A stretch of 64,000 nt of DNA, taken from assembly GCF_017599305.1 (NCBI RefSeq), contig NZ_JAGFWR010000023.1:36084-100083 (forward strand), in the 5' to 3' direction. The position numbers and the translations under genes were made by a program. Under the pieces are notes generated by a model that had not been told where the DNA came from, searched no databases, and saw nothing but the letters and a program-made list of their open reading frames with translations. Source of the stretch: Micromonospora antibiotica. GTDB lineage: Bacteria; Actinomycetota; Actinomycetes; Mycobacteriales; Micromonosporaceae. Positions within the stretch are counted from its first letter, which is position 1, and every line of letters begins with the position of its first letter. Shown piece by piece: positions 23,929 through 32,851 of this stretch.

Positions 23929-26787
23929 TCAGGTGCCGTTGGAGACGTAGATTGAGTAGCGGGTGACGTCGGTGTCCGTGCCGTCCGCCTTGTGGCCGGT
24001 CACCGACAGGGTGTGCGTCTCGAAGTTCTGCGTCGGCGTATAGGTGATCGACGCCCTCCCTTGGCTGTCAGCCGGCACGTCGGTCGACGGGCCGTCGTCG
24101 ATCTGCCAGGAGAAGGACACGATTCCCGCAGTGCCGCCGCTGAACTCGAAGGTGCCTGGGACACCGGCACCGCCCGACCAGGTGCCGCTCGGATACTGGG
24201 CGCTCACGACGTAGGGTGCATCGCCGACCGTGAAGTCGTAATCCGTCACGGGCGAGAGTTCGCCGCCCGCCGTCGAGCTCCGCACGTGCAGCGTGTTCGT
24301 ACCGTTGCGGTCGAACGGCACCGCGACGCGCGTCGCCGTACCGTCGGCGTTCGCCGGCAGGATCTGCTCCGGGCCGTCGTTGACCCGATAGTGGTACTCG
24401 GTCACCTCGCCGAACAGTTGGGTACTGAAATAGAAGTACCCGGTCCAGCCGATCCCCACCCGGGACCAGTCGTAGGTGCTGTAAACGGCGACCTTGTTAT
24501 CCCGAACGCTGAACGGCGCGATCCGCAGGTCCGATTCGGTGCCGTCCGGGCCGATGCTCGTGACCCGCATGTCGTTGTAGCCCCACGAGCCCGGCGTGTA
24601 CGTGACCGTCGCGGTGCCGTCGGGACCGGCCTGGATGGTCTCCTCGTCGGCACCGTTGAACGAGTAGCGGTAGGAGGCGACGTCCGGCAGCCCCGGATGG
24701 AAAGTGAACGTCATGGCCCGACCGACGGTGCCGTCGCCCTCCGGCGTCTGCGTGACCACCGGGCCGGACCAGATGCCGAACGTGTAGGTGGTGGCGGGCG
24801 AGCGCGTACCGTCCGCCAGCAACGCCTGAACGACCACGGTGTTGTCGCCGGCGTGCGTCGGCGTGACCGTGATGAGAGCGTACGGATTGCCCTCGGTGGG
24901 CACGGTCTGCTCGGCGCCGCCGTCGAACCGGTAGACGAACCCGGTCAGGTTCGGCAGTTGGCTCTCCAACTCGACACTCAGCGGCACGCCGACGCCGTCC
25001 CGGCGCGGCCAGCTGTGCAAATCATGGGCGTAGGCGGTCGGGCGGGTGTCGATGATGTTGAACTGGTGGTTCGCTTCCATCGACGTGGAACCGTCCGCCC
25101 GCACCGACCTGACGACCATCGAGTGCCAGCCCGGCGTCGCCGTCCATGGCAGTACGGCGGTGTCGTCGTCGGCTGCCGGAACGGTCTTCCACTCGTCGTC
25201 GAGGTTGTACTCGTAGGCGACGACATCGTTGCTGTGCGGGGTGAACCGGAACGAGCCGACCTTGCCCGCGACCTGGTCGGTGTCCAGGTTGAACTCCGCC
25301 GACTCGACGCCGGGAGCGTCGGTGACCCAGACCTGCAGGGTCTCCTGCCCGATCAGCTTGTTGTTGGCGTAGCTCCGGACAGCCACCTCGATCAGGCCGG
25401 TGGCGGTGAACGTGACAGGGCCGGTGGCCTTGCCGTCGACCGCCGGGAGGCGGACCTCCGCGCTGTCCTTGAGCTGGTACCCGAACGCGGTGGTCTCGGG
25501 CTTCGAGGCGATGAACGTGATCGTGCTCGGCAGGCCGACGCCCTGCACGACGACATCGACGCGCGGTGCCGTCTCGGCGACCCTGAACCGGTAGTTCTTC
25601 TCGGGCCCCCGGTTACCCGCCGCGTCGACGGACGCGACATAGAGGTCGGTGATCATCCGTAGCTTGGGGGTGTACTTCAGGGTCGCCCTGCCGCCCGGGT
25701 GCCGGGCCGGAACCTGGCCGGAATACCCCATGGAGTCACGCCAGGTGAACGCGACCACGTCGCGGTCGCCAGCCCCGTCGAAACGGAACGTTCCCTCGAT
25801 GCCGGTGCCACCGCCGGGGGAGTCACCCTCGGGATAGGTCCGCGACGACACCTTCGGCGGATCGGCCGGTGCGGTCAGATCCATGACCAGGTAGCAGGTC
25901 CTGCTCCATGGGCCCTGGTCGTAGTAGTCGCTGGCCTGTGCCTGCCAGGCGAGGACCGTACCGTCGGCGTACTGGCTCAGGTCGGTGCCGTAGTAGTCGT
26001 GGAACTCGCGACGCTGGTCGGGATGGTCGACCGGCCAGATCGCGTACAGCACGGTCGGGTGGTCACCCTCGTCCGCATCACTGGGGGTGGCTGAGAAGAC
26101 CGTGTTCCGCGCCGCCGGCGACGGCTTGGCCAGCGTGCCGCACGGCCGGTCCGGGTACTTCAGTTTGAGGTCCGTGACCGTGGGCGGGTGGTTCACCGTC
26201 GCACTGAGCACCGGCTTGTCGAAGGTACGACCGGTCCACCCGACGCCTTCCTGGTCGGCGGCGACCCGGAACTCCAGGGTGATGCTCTTTTCACCTCGGC
26301 TGAGCGCCGCGTTGAGCGTGGCAACCATGTCGAAGCCCAGGTAGCTGGGGCAATAGGCGGCGCCGGCACCCCGCTTGGCGGTCAACAGCTTCTCGATCTC
26401 GGCCGGCGGACGCAGCCAGGTGGTGTTGCTCTTGACCGGGCGGGTCCGCCACACCTCGATGGTTGCCGGGGCGGAGCAGTCGACGACCGTCTTCTCGTTC
26501 GTCCACAGGTATGAGCTGTGGACGACCGTGCCCTTCAGCGCGGTCAGGTCGTAGGTGAAGTAGGAGCGGTAGATGTGCGTCCGGTCGGCCTCGTCGCGGG
26601 AGGTTCCGACCGGCGGCGCCACCGCCGCATCGACGACCTTCGCGTCCGGGTTCTGCGAGTCGAGATAGGCCCAGCTCTTCAGCGTCACATCGAACGAGTC
26701 GGCGGCCGAGGCTGGAGAACCGGTGGTCACCATGGCTGCCACAACCGCAAGAACCGTCAGCGGTATGGCCGCTCTGAGGCGTCTCAT
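23929..26787 (-). CDS. Large secreted protein with CBM96/DNRLRE-like N-terminus and Ig-like repeats
   Basis: 952 residues. Signal peptide MRRLRAAIPLTVLAVVAAMV ending SPASA-ADS. Residues about 30-200 resemble DNRLRE/CBM96 modules (WAYLDSQNPDAKVVDAAV, YRSYFTYDLTAL, LGFDMVATLNAALSRGEKSITLEFR, VNHPPTV). The remainder is a chain of about seven Ig/bacterial-adhesin-like beta domains of about 90 residues, each with a VxAYxYxxD/NG...TVPA core and an ITYTPT-like strand. No catalytic motif seen, no LPxTG or TM anchor, so probably released or cell-wall associated. GGGGAGGG lies upstream of ATG 26787. Surrounded by remnants and a toxin-antitoxin pair. Confidence 0.8.
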   Translation of the reverse strand: MRRLRAAIPLTVLAVVAAMVTTGSPASAADSFDVTLKSWAYLDSQNPDAKVVDAAVAPPVGTSRDEADRTHIYRSYFTYDLTALKGTVVHSSYLWTNEKTVVDCSAPATIEVWRTRPVKSNTTWLRPPAEIEKLLTAKRGAGAAYCPSYLGFDMVATLNAALSRGEKSITLEFRVAADQEGVGWTGRTFDKPVLSATVNHPPTVTDLKLKYPDRPCGTLAKPSPAARNTVFSATPSDADEGDHPTVLYAIWPVDHPDQRREFHDYYGTDLSQYADGTVLAWQAQASDYYDQGPWSRTCYLVMDLTAPADPPKVSSRTYPEGDSPGGGTGIEGTFRFDGAGDRDVVAFTWRDSMGYSGQVPARHPGGRATLKYTPKLRMITDLYVASVDAAGNRGPEKNYRFRVAETAPRVDVVVQGVGLPSTITFIASKPETTAFGYQLKDSAEVRLPAVDGKATGPVTFTATGLIEVAVRSYANNKLIGQETLQVWVTDAPGVESAEFNLDTDQVAGKVGSFRFTPHSNDVVAYEYNLDDEWKTVPAADDDTAVLPWTATPGWHSMVVRSVRADGSTSMEANHQFNIIDTRPTAYAHDLHSWPRRDGVGVPLSVELESQLPNLTGFVYRFDGGAEQTVPTEGNPYALITVTPTHAGDNTVVVQALLADGTRSPATTYTFGIWSGPVVTQTPEGDGTVGRAMTFTFHPGLPDVASYRYSFNGADEETIQAGPDGTATVTYTPGSWGYNDMRVTSIGPDGTESDLRIAPFSVRDNKVAVYSTYDWSRVGIGWTGYFYFSTQLFGEVTEYHYRVNDGPEQILPANADGTATRVAVPFDRNGTNTLHVRSSTAGGELSPVTDYDFTVGDAPYVVSAQYPSGTWSGGAGVPGTFEFSGGTAGIVSFSWQIDDGPSTDVPADSQGRASITYTPTQNFETHTLSVTGHKADGTDTDVTRYSIYVSNGT

Positions 26788-26994
26788 ATGGACTTGTACC
26801 CTCCCCCGTGGCGGCGTCTCTGTCGACGCCGAGGGCGTCATCGTAGCGAGGGGAGCGCAAACCGTAGGGGCGGTTTTCGACGCCCTCCGGGGTGCGGGAC
26901 CAGGCAGCTCGGGTGGTGGCCGGCCCCAATGACATGGCCGGCGGGTGTCGGGAATGGCAGATCCCAGGACGACGAGTTCCCGGAACGGGTCACG

Positions 26995-27378
26995 TCAAAT
27001 TGTGCGGATCGTGATCAGGTCTTCGAGTCCTGCGAGATCGCTGGCGTTGCGGGTGTAGACGGCGGCGTCGTGGGCGTGTGCGGTCGCGGCGATGAGCAGA
27101 TCCATCACTCTGGCGCGCGGCTGACGGCCGGTCTCGACGACGCGGGCAGCCAGTCGTGCGTAGCTGTCGGCGATCACGTCGTCGATGGGCAGTGGATCAA
27201 ATCGGCGCTGGATGGCGCTCAACCGCGCCAACCGGAGTGCCCTCGCCTCGGCGGTCTTGGCGACCAGGACACCGAACTGGAGTTCGGCAAGGCTGGCAAC
27301 GCTGATGGCCAGCTCACCCGGGATCGGCGTTACGTCGTTGGCGATGAGGACGCTGGTGTCGAGGATGCCCCGACTCAC
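26995..27378 (-). CDS. vapC: PIN-domain toxin VapC
   Basis: 127 residues. PIN acidic residues are all visible: ILDTSVLIAN (first Asp), SLAELQFG (Glu), MDLLIAATAHAH (Asp) and the C-terminal TRNASDLAGLE (Asp). Predicted Mg2+-dependent ribonuclease, neutralised by the upstream antitoxin. GTG 27378 overlaps the antitoxin stop in a GTGA arrangement; an ATG at 27390 in the same frame is an alternative start. Confidence 0.92.
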   Translation of the reverse strand: MSRGILDTSVLIANDVTPIPGELAISVASLAELQFGVLVAKTAEARALRLARLSAIQRRFDPLPIDDVIADSYARLAARVVETGRQPRARVMDLLIAATAHAHDAAVYTRNASDLAGLEDLITIRTI

Positions 27379-27623
27379 CGCTCGGCCCATGGGTCGGTGA
27401 CGACACCATCCAGGAGATCCCGATCATCTGCCCAGGCGGGGTCCGTAGGTTGGTCGAACACCCCGGCGAGGTCGTCCCACTCCCGCCAGGTCCGGGGGCT
27501 GACCGGGCCGAGCACGGCTGCCGGACGGCCGGCGACGGTGATCGTCAAGCGTTCACCCGCCTGCGCACGACGCACCAGGTCGCTGGCGTTCTGCCGCATC
27601 TCCCGAAGCCCCACCTCATGCAT
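27375..27623 (-). CDS. vapB: Phd/YefM-type antitoxin (VapB partner)
   Basis: 82 residues. N-terminal GLREMRQNASDLVRRAQAGE and LTITVAGRPAAVLGPV give the Phd/YefM DNA-binding fold; the C-terminal acidic/Trp-rich tail (EWDDLAGVFDQP, WADDRDLLDGV) would wrap around the toxin. ATG 27623 chosen at the conserved MHEVGLRE start. Typical TA order (antitoxin first, overlapping toxin). Confidence 0.9.
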   Translation of the reverse strand: MHEVGLREMRQNASDLVRRAQAGERLTITVAGRPAAVLGPVSPRTWREWDDLAGVFDQPTDPAWADDRDLLDGVVTDPWAER

Positions 27624-27700
27624 ACGACCAACGTAGCACATGTGCTACGCGGTGCTGGCGAACCTCACTACGGACAGGCGCACCGCGATGCCGCGGCGGC

Positions 27701-27755
27701 GGAGGATCTTGGCGGCAGATGGCGCCCTGGAGGGCTGAATTCGCCAAGATCCTCC
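27701..27755. terminator. 14-bp perfect inverted repeat between DUF397 gene and vapBC
   Basis: GGAGGATCTTGGCG (27701-27714) and its exact complement (27742-27755), loop 27 nt. It follows the DUF397 stop codon (minus strand) and precedes vapB, so it likely ends the XRE/DUF397 transcript. Confidence 0.75.
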
Positions 27756-27767
27756 CGGAACCGACGT

Positions 27768-27995
27768 TCAGTAGGAGGCGTTGGCGAAGTCGAACTCGCC
27801 GTCCTTGACTCCGCCGACGAAGGCCGCCCACTCGTCAGCCGTGTAGACGATCGTCGCCGCGTCACGCGCCTTGCTGTGTCGCACGGCCACCCGACCCGAG
27901 CCGTCAAGCAACGGCCCCGCCTCCACACAACTCCCGCCGTTGCTGTCGCTCTTGGTGCTGATGTGCCAGGCAACCGCAGGCAAAGCCTCGTTCAT
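27768..27995 (-). CDS. DUF397 domain protein
   Basis: 75 residues: WHISTKSDSNGGSCVEAGPL and IVYTADEWAAFVGGVKDGEF are the two DUF397 signatures. These small proteins occur next to XRE/DUF5753 regulators in actinobacteria (WhiJ-type systems), where they behave as partner or antagonist. It overlaps the upstream XRE gene by 4 bp (ATGA), so it is translated with it. Confidence 0.92.
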   Translation of the reverse strand: MNEALPAVAWHISTKSDSNGGSCVEAGPLLDGSGRVAVRHSKARDAATIVYTADEWAAFVGGVKDGEFDFANASY

Positions 27996-28855
27996 GCCAA
28001 CTCCTCTGCAATGGCCCCCATCAGGGCGGTGGACTCGTCCTTGCCGAGTGCGGACTTCGACAATCGATCGTACGCACGAAGAAAGCGCTCGGCCTTCGGC
28101 GACTCCATGTAGAGCCGGCCGCCGAGTGATTCGACGTAAGCAACCGCAGGGTACGGTTCAGGAAGATGGAAGATCCAGAACGTGCCGTCGAGTCCCTGGT
28201 GGAGAGCGACCGACGACGGCATGATCTGGATACGAACCTGCGGTAGGGCCTGGAGTTTCACCAGGTGTGCGAGCTGGTCCCGAAGAACCTGGGCACCACC
28301 GACCCGGCGACGCATGACGGATTCGTCGATGACGGTATGAATCGTGATCGGGCGTTCCTTGGAGAGCACTTCCTGGCGGGAGAGCCGCAGCTCGACCCAG
28401 CGGTTGATCATCGACTCGGACGCCTCCGGCTCGGCCGCGTTCCGGATCACCGCCTCGGCGTAGGCCCGGGTCTGGAGCAGCCCCGGCACGAGGGTCATGT
28501 GAAAGCAGCACACCTTGTCGGCCCGGCCCTCCAGCCACGGGTATTCGATGAAGGACGAGTCGACGACGTCGCCGTAGTCCTCGTCCCAGCGGTCGGTACG
28601 CCACACGTCCTCGGCCAGCGCCAGCAGGCGGGCCCGCTCGGCGGCGTGGTGGAAACCGTAGAGGTCGAGCAGTGCGACGACGTCACCCTTGCGGATCGGC
28701 CAGTCCGCCCGCTCGTAACGGCCGAGCGCCGACATGTCGCGTTGCAGGTGCTCCGAGACGAGTTTCAAGGTCATTCCGCGTTCTTCCCGGAGTCCGCGGA
28801 GTTGTTGGCCGAGCCACTGCGCGCGCAGGGTCCGTATGAACGGCTTGTGCGGCAT
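27992..28855 (-). CDS. XRE-family regulator with DUF5753 domain
   Basis: 287 residues. N-terminal helix-turn-helix about residues 15-70 (LRGLREERGMTLKLVSEHL, SALGRYERADWPIRKGDV) followed by the DUF5753 ligand-like domain (FHMTLVPGLLQTRAYAEAVI, LPQVRIQIMPSSVALHQGLDG, VAYVESLGGRLYME). GAGAGG precedes ATG 28855. First gene of an operon with DUF397. Such pairs regulate development or secondary metabolism; the DNA target is unknown, but a palindrome upstream may be one. Confidence 0.93.
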   Translation of the reverse strand: MPHKPFIRTLRAQWLGQQLRGLREERGMTLKLVSEHLQRDMSALGRYERADWPIRKGDVVALLDLYGFHHAAERARLLALAEDVWRTDRWDEDYGDVVDSSFIEYPWLEGRADKVCCFHMTLVPGLLQTRAYAEAVIRNAAEPEASESMINRWVELRLSRQEVLSKERPITIHTVIDESVMRRRVGGAQVLRDQLAHLVKLQALPQVRIQIMPSSVALHQGLDGTFWIFHLPEPYPAVAYVESLGGRLYMESPKAERFLRAYDRLSKSALGKDESTALMGAIAEELA

Positions 28856-28907
28856 GATCCACCTCTCGAAAAAGTTGACGAGGCCCGCGAAGGAACCATT
28901 GCTCCAG

Positions 28908-28923
28908 TTCCAGCCCACTGGAA
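28908..28923. promoter_or_regulatory. Palindrome upstream of XRE regulator
   Basis: TTCCAG-CCCA-CTGGAA, perfect 6-bp arms, 53 bp upstream of the regulator start; a possible autoregulatory site. The rest of 28924-29159 holds no gene that can be supported. Confidence 0.35.
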
Positions 28924-29159
28924 ACGTGGCCTTCGGGTGAGGGTGATCACCGGCCCCCGGGGACGCCCGGTGCAAGCGCAGTAACCGCGGCTGTGCCAAC
29001 AGCCGAGAAGGTGACGAGAGACGGCCTCGCGGATGGCAGCCGCATACCGGATCTCGTCGGGTCTCAACATGAAGCCGAGTTCCGGCTCCGACCGACTTGC
29101 TGAATACCTATCACGGCGGCGTGGGTTCCCGCGACCCCGTACCCATCAGGAGGCGACGA

Positions 29160-29408
29160 ATGATCCGCGACGACGGCACCCTGCCGGCCCGGCTGCATCC
29201 GCTTCTGGTCCGCGACCACCAGTTCCCCACCGCCGGCTTCGGCCGGCGGGGCCTCGATCCCCGGGAGGTACGCCGGTTCCTGATCCGGGTCGCCCTGGAG
29301 CTGGCCAGCCTGCATCAGGAGGTGTCCCGGCTGACCGGGGAGAACACCAGACTCAAGCGGCTGCTGCGGGACCGCCGCAGCGCCCAGGCCAACCGTCCCC
29401 CGTGCTGA
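29160..29408 (+). CDS. Small DivIVA-like domain protein
   Basis: 82 residues; AGGAGG precedes ATG 29160. FPTAGFGRRGLDPREVRRFL corresponds to the N-terminal DivIVA motif (hydrophobic residue, then GYDxxEVDxFL-type), followed by a short coiled coil (LELASLHQEVSRLTGENTRLKRLL). Could bind curved membrane or partner with polar-growth proteins, but it is much shorter than DivIVA/Wag31. Its stop region overlaps the next gene by 7 bp. Confidence 0.75.
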   Translation: MIRDDGTLPARLHPLLVRDHQFPTAGFGRRGLDPREVRRFLIRVALELASLHQEVSRLTGENTRLKRLLRDRRSAQANRPPC

Positions 29409-29680
29409 GCGATGACCCGGCGTCCGGCCGGGACGACGGTCACCGCCACGTGCTGCACCTGCCCGTCACGGCCGCCGACCAGGACCAAGCGCTGCGTTTC
29501 GCGTACGCGCTGGCGCGATCGTTGGTGTTGGTGCCGGGGCTCGAAGTGGCCGGGGCCACCGTCTCCGCCGAGGACGCCCAGCACGTACGACGGTGGGTGT
29601 TCTGTGACCGGATCATGGCTGACCGGCGGCGCTGCCTGGCGCGGGCCGACCACGACGGGCCGTGCGACCCGGACCGGTGA
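29402..29680 (+). CDS. Conserved hypothetical small protein
   Basis: 92 residues from GTG 29402, overlapping the DivIVA-like gene by 7 bp, so translationally coupled. HVLHLPVTAADQDQALRFAY suggests an alpha/beta fold; the C-terminus has cysteines (FCDRIMADRRRCLARADHDGPCDPD) that might bind metal. No family recognised. Probably works with the DivIVA-like protein. Confidence 0.65.
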   Translation: MLSDDPASGRDDGHRHVLHLPVTAADQDQALRFAYALARSLVLVPGLEVAGATVSAEDAQHVRRWVFCDRIMADRRRCLARADHDGPCDPDR

Positions 29681-29709
29681 GCCGGGTCGGTGAGCGGGAC
29701 GGACGGCGG

Positions 29710-30486
29710 TCAGTCGACCTCGACGACGACCAGCTCACCTACCTGTTCGCCGATCTGCTGGCGGCCGTCCGCCGGCAGCCCGGCGTCGGTGATCAGCAGA
29801 TCGGCCTCGGCCAGTGGGGCGATGGTGGCGATGCCGATGGTCTCCCACTTGGTGTGGTCGGCCAGCACCACCAGGTGCCGGGCCGCGCCGATCAGCCGCC
29901 GGTTGACCGCCGCCTCCAGCAGGTTGGGGGTGGTGAACCCGGTGCGCGGGCTCATCCCGTGCACGCCGAGAAAGAGCAGATCCACGTTCAGGGTACGGAT
30001 CGCCGCCTCGGCCACCGGCCCGGTCAGCGCGTCCGACGGGGTACGCATGCCGCCGGTCAGCACGACCGTCTGGTCGACGCGCGGATTCTGGTAGAGCGCG
30101 TCGGCGACCGGGATCGAGTTGGTCACCACGGTCAGCCCGGGCACGTCGCCGAGCAGGGTGGCCAACGCGGCGGTGGTGGTGCCGGCGGACAGCGCGACGG
30201 CCATGCCGGGCTCGACCATCCGGGCGGCCCGGCCGGCGATGGCCCGTTTCTCGTCCTGCTGACGGATCGACTTCGCGGCGAAGCCGGGTTCCTCGGCCGA
30301 CCCGGGGCCGGCCAGGGTCGCCCCGCCGTGCACCTTGTCGACCAGCCCCCGCTCGGCCAACACCTCCAGGTCGCGGCGGATCGTCATGTCGGAGACGCCG
30401 AACCGGGCGACCAGGTGGCTGACCCGCACCCCGCCGCGCTGCCGGATCAGCTCCAGGATGGCGTTCTGCCGTTGCTGAGCGAGCAT
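29710..30486 (-). CDS. DeoR/GlpR family transcriptional regulator
   Basis: 258 residues. N-terminal helix-turn-helix RVSHLVARFGVSDMTIRRDLEVL, then DeoR C-terminal sugar-phosphate domain with ALSAGTTTAALA and VVTNSIPVADAL. GGGAGG lies 5 nt before ATG 30486. It follows the beta-galactosidase gene by 40 bp on the same strand and probably forms an operon with it. Likely represses the divergent galactosidase and ABC-importer promoters and is released by a sugar phosphate. Confidence 0.92.
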   Translation of the reverse strand: MLAQQRQNAILELIRQRGGVRVSHLVARFGVSDMTIRRDLEVLAERGLVDKVHGGATLAGPGSAEEPGFAAKSIRQQDEKRAIAGRAARMVEPGMAVALSAGTTTAALATLLGDVPGLTVVTNSIPVADALYQNPRVDQTVVLTGGMRTPSDALTGPVAEAAIRTLNVDLLFLGVHGMSPRTGFTTPNLLEAAVNRRLIGAARHLVVLADHTKWETIGIATIAPLAEADLLITDAGLPADGRQQIGEQVGELVVVEVD

Positions 30487-30526
30487 CGAACCTCCCAACC
30501 GCGCGGACGAAGGAACGGTACGCAGG

Positions 30527-32575
30527 TCAGGCCGCTGCGGCCGGGGGCGGTTCAACCGCTGGGACCGCCTCCGTCACCGCCTGCTCCTCCCGGACCACGG
30601 CCACCTCCCCGGCGGGCACCCGCAGCGTGCCGCCGCAGGGCTGACCGGTGAGCAGGTCGGTGCCGGTCGCGTCGAGGGTCACCTCGGCGTCGGTGTGGTT
30701 GACCACGAACAGCCAGGACCGGTCGTCGGCCCGGCGGCGGACCACCTCGACGCCCGTCGGGGCGGCGACCGGTGGGCGTACCCCGGCCTCGGTGAGCAGC
30801 CGGCCCACCAGGGCGTCGGTGGCCGCCTCGTCGAGCCGGGTGGCCAGGTACCAGGCGGTGCCGTCGCCGACCCGGTGCCGGGTCAGCGCGGGCACACCCG
30901 GCAGCGGACCGTCCTCGTAGGACGCCACGACCTCCGCGCCGGCCGGGTGCAGCCACTCGGTCCACACGTCGGCGGTGGACCCGTCGTCGAGGACGACCCG
31001 GTCGCCGGCCAACAGCGGGAAGAACTCCTCGGTACGCACCCCGAGCAGCTCCCGGAACGCCCCCGGGTAGCCGCCGAGCCGGATGTGGTCGTGCTCGTCG
31101 ACGATCCCACTGAAGTACGTCACCAGCGCCGTGCCGCCCCCGGCGACGTACCGGCTCAGTGCCTCGGCGTCGGCGTCGCGCACCAGGTAGAGGGTGGGCA
31201 CGAGGACCAGCCGGTAGCCGGACAGGTCGGTCGACGGGTGCACCACGTCGGCGGTGACGCCGGCCCGCCACAGCGCGTCGTAGAGCGCCCGCATCCGGTC
31301 GGCGTAGGTGACGTCGACGCTGGGGTGGGAGTCCAGCTCGACGCCCCACCACGCCTCCCAGTCGAACAGGATCGCCACCTCGGCGTCGACCCGGCTGCCG
31401 CGTACCTCGGCCAGGGCCCTGAGGTCGGCACCCAGCCGGCAGACCTCGTCGAAGACCTTGGTGTCGGGGCCGGCGTGCGGGACCAGTGCGGAGTGGAACT
31501 TCTCCGCGCCGGCCCGGGAGGCCCGCCACTGGAAGAACAGCACCCCGTCGGCGCCGCGCGCCACGTGGGTGAGGCTGTTGCGGCGCAGCTGGCCGGGGGT
31601 CTTGGCGACGTTGCGGGGCTGCCAGTTGACCGCGCTGGTGGAGTGTTCCATGAGCAGCCACGGGTCACCGCCGGCCACGCCCCGGGTGTGGTCGGCGGCG
31701 AACGCCAGGCCCAGGTGGGCGTTCGGGTCGGTGACGGTCAGGTAGTGGTCGTTGGCGACCAGGTCCACGTCGGACGCCCAGGAGTGGTAGTCCATGTGCT
31801 TGATGCCCATGCCGATCATGAAGTTGGTGGTGACCGGCTGGCGGACCCGCCGCTTGAGCACCTCCCGTTCGGCGCGCAGCTGGGCGCGCTGGGCGTCGGA
31901 GGAGAAGCGCAGGAAGTCGAGCTGTTGGGTGGGGTTGGCGAAGGTGAGCGCGGCGCGCGGCGGGTTGATCTCGGCCCAGTCGTGGTAACGCTGGCTCCAG
32001 AAGGTGGTGCCCCAGGCGTCGTTGAGCCGGTCGAGGTCACCGTAGCGCTCCCGCAGCCACTCCCGGAACGCATCGGCGCTGACATCGCAGTAGCAGTGCA
32101 CGTTGTGGCAGCCCAGCTCGTTGGAGATGTGCCACATCACCACGGCGGGGTGCTCGGCGTAGCGGTCGGCGACCGCCTCGACCAGGGCCAGCGAACGCTG
32201 GCGGAAGATCGGCGAGCTGGGGCAGTAGCCCTGCCGGCCGCCGGGCCACAGCACGGTGCCGTCGGCGGTACTCGGCAGCGTCTCGGGGTGCCGGTGCGCC
32301 AGCCACGGGGGCGGACTGGCGGTGGCGGTGGCCAGGTCGACGTGGATGCCGCCGGCGTGCAGGACGTCGAGGGCGCGGTCGAGCCAGTCGAACTCGTACC
32401 GGCCGGGGGACGGTTCGAGCAGGGCCCAGGAGAAGATCCCGACCGAGACGAGGTTGACACCGGCCCGGCGCATGAGCGCCACGTCGTCGGCCCAGACCTG
32501 CTCGGGCCACTGCTCGGGGTTGTAGTCGGCGCCGAAGTAGATCCCGTCGCCCTGCCAGCTGCCGTGTTGCCGCAT
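30527..32575 (-). CDS. GH42 beta-galactosidase
   Basis: 682 residues, the full family length. The (beta/alpha)8 domain starts IYFGADYNPEQWPEQVWADD; acid/base Glu153 in HISNELGCHN; nucleophile Glu near residue 309 in LLMEHSTSAVNW. Cys118, Cys156, Cys161 and Cys163 match the zinc-binding cysteine cluster seen in GH42 enzymes. C-terminal trimerisation and beta domains end in LTGQPCGGTLRV. No signal peptide, so intracellular: it would remove terminal beta-galactose from imported oligosaccharides. Divergent from the ABC importer. Confidence 0.95.
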   Translation of the reverse strand: MRQHGSWQGDGIYFGADYNPEQWPEQVWADDVALMRRAGVNLVSVGIFSWALLEPSPGRYEFDWLDRALDVLHAGGIHVDLATATASPPPWLAHRHPETLPSTADGTVLWPGGRQGYCPSSPIFRQRSLALVEAVADRYAEHPAVVMWHISNELGCHNVHCYCDVSADAFREWLRERYGDLDRLNDAWGTTFWSQRYHDWAEINPPRAALTFANPTQQLDFLRFSSDAQRAQLRAEREVLKRRVRQPVTTNFMIGMGIKHMDYHSWASDVDLVANDHYLTVTDPNAHLGLAFAADHTRGVAGGDPWLLMEHSTSAVNWQPRNVAKTPGQLRRNSLTHVARGADGVLFFQWRASRAGAEKFHSALVPHAGPDTKVFDEVCRLGADLRALAEVRGSRVDAEVAILFDWEAWWGVELDSHPSVDVTYADRMRALYDALWRAGVTADVVHPSTDLSGYRLVLVPTLYLVRDADAEALSRYVAGGGTALVTYFSGIVDEHDHIRLGGYPGAFRELLGVRTEEFFPLLAGDRVVLDDGSTADVWTEWLHPAGAEVVASYEDGPLPGVPALTRHRVGDGTAWYLATRLDEAATDALVGRLLTEAGVRPPVAAPTGVEVVRRRADDRSWLFVVNHTDAEVTLDATGTDLLTGQPCGGTLRVPAGEVAVVREEQAVTEAVPAVEPPPAAAA

Positions 32576-32615
32576 GAGAGCAGAGCGTGCCCCTAGCGGT
32601 CGATCAAGTCAACAC

Positions 32616-32644
32616 TTTCCAACACGAGCGGATTTTCCAACGTT
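32616..32644. promoter_or_regulatory. Paired TTTCCAAC motifs before the beta-galactosidase gene
   Basis: TTTCCAACA (32616-32624) and TTTTCCAACGTT (32633-32644), 18 bp apart from C to C, probably operator half-sites of the local DeoR regulator. Reverse-oriented relatives (TGTTGG) lie downstream of the importer promoter. Confidence 0.45.
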
Positions 32645-32695
32645 TACCTCCCAGGCCGACTGCCAACGCTCCGATACCGATCCGGAGCTGCCCTC

Positions 32696-32723
32696 TTGAC
32701 AGGGCCGCACGGACGGGTAGCTT
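32696..32723 (+). promoter_or_regulatory. Promoter of the sugar ABC operon
   Basis: TTGACA, 16-nt spacer, TAGCTT: close to the vegetative sigma-70 consensus, about 130 bp before the binding-protein gene. Confidence 0.6.
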
Positions 32724-32742
32724 CAAGCGCCACCGGGAGTTT

Positions 32743-32782
32743 GTGTTGGCCAATGTTCATTCTCGGTGGATCTATGTTGGCA
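32743..32782. promoter_or_regulatory. Paired TGTTGG motifs downstream of the importer promoter
   Basis: GTGTTGGCCA (32743-32752) and TATGTTGGCA (32773-32782), 30 bp apart, inverse to the TTTCCAAC motifs near the beta-galactosidase. Their position after the -10 element suits repression. Confidence 0.4.
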
Positions 32783-32851
32783 TTCCCCACTCCCTCCCCC
32801 ACCACTGACGGCCCTCGGGCGCAGCGCACCTCTTCATCCGCAGGAGGCACC

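Noticed and set aside
30695..32596. 633-codon plus-strand frame opposite the GH42 gene
   Set aside because: Shadow frame; the GH42 catalytic residues on the minus strand settle the coding strand.
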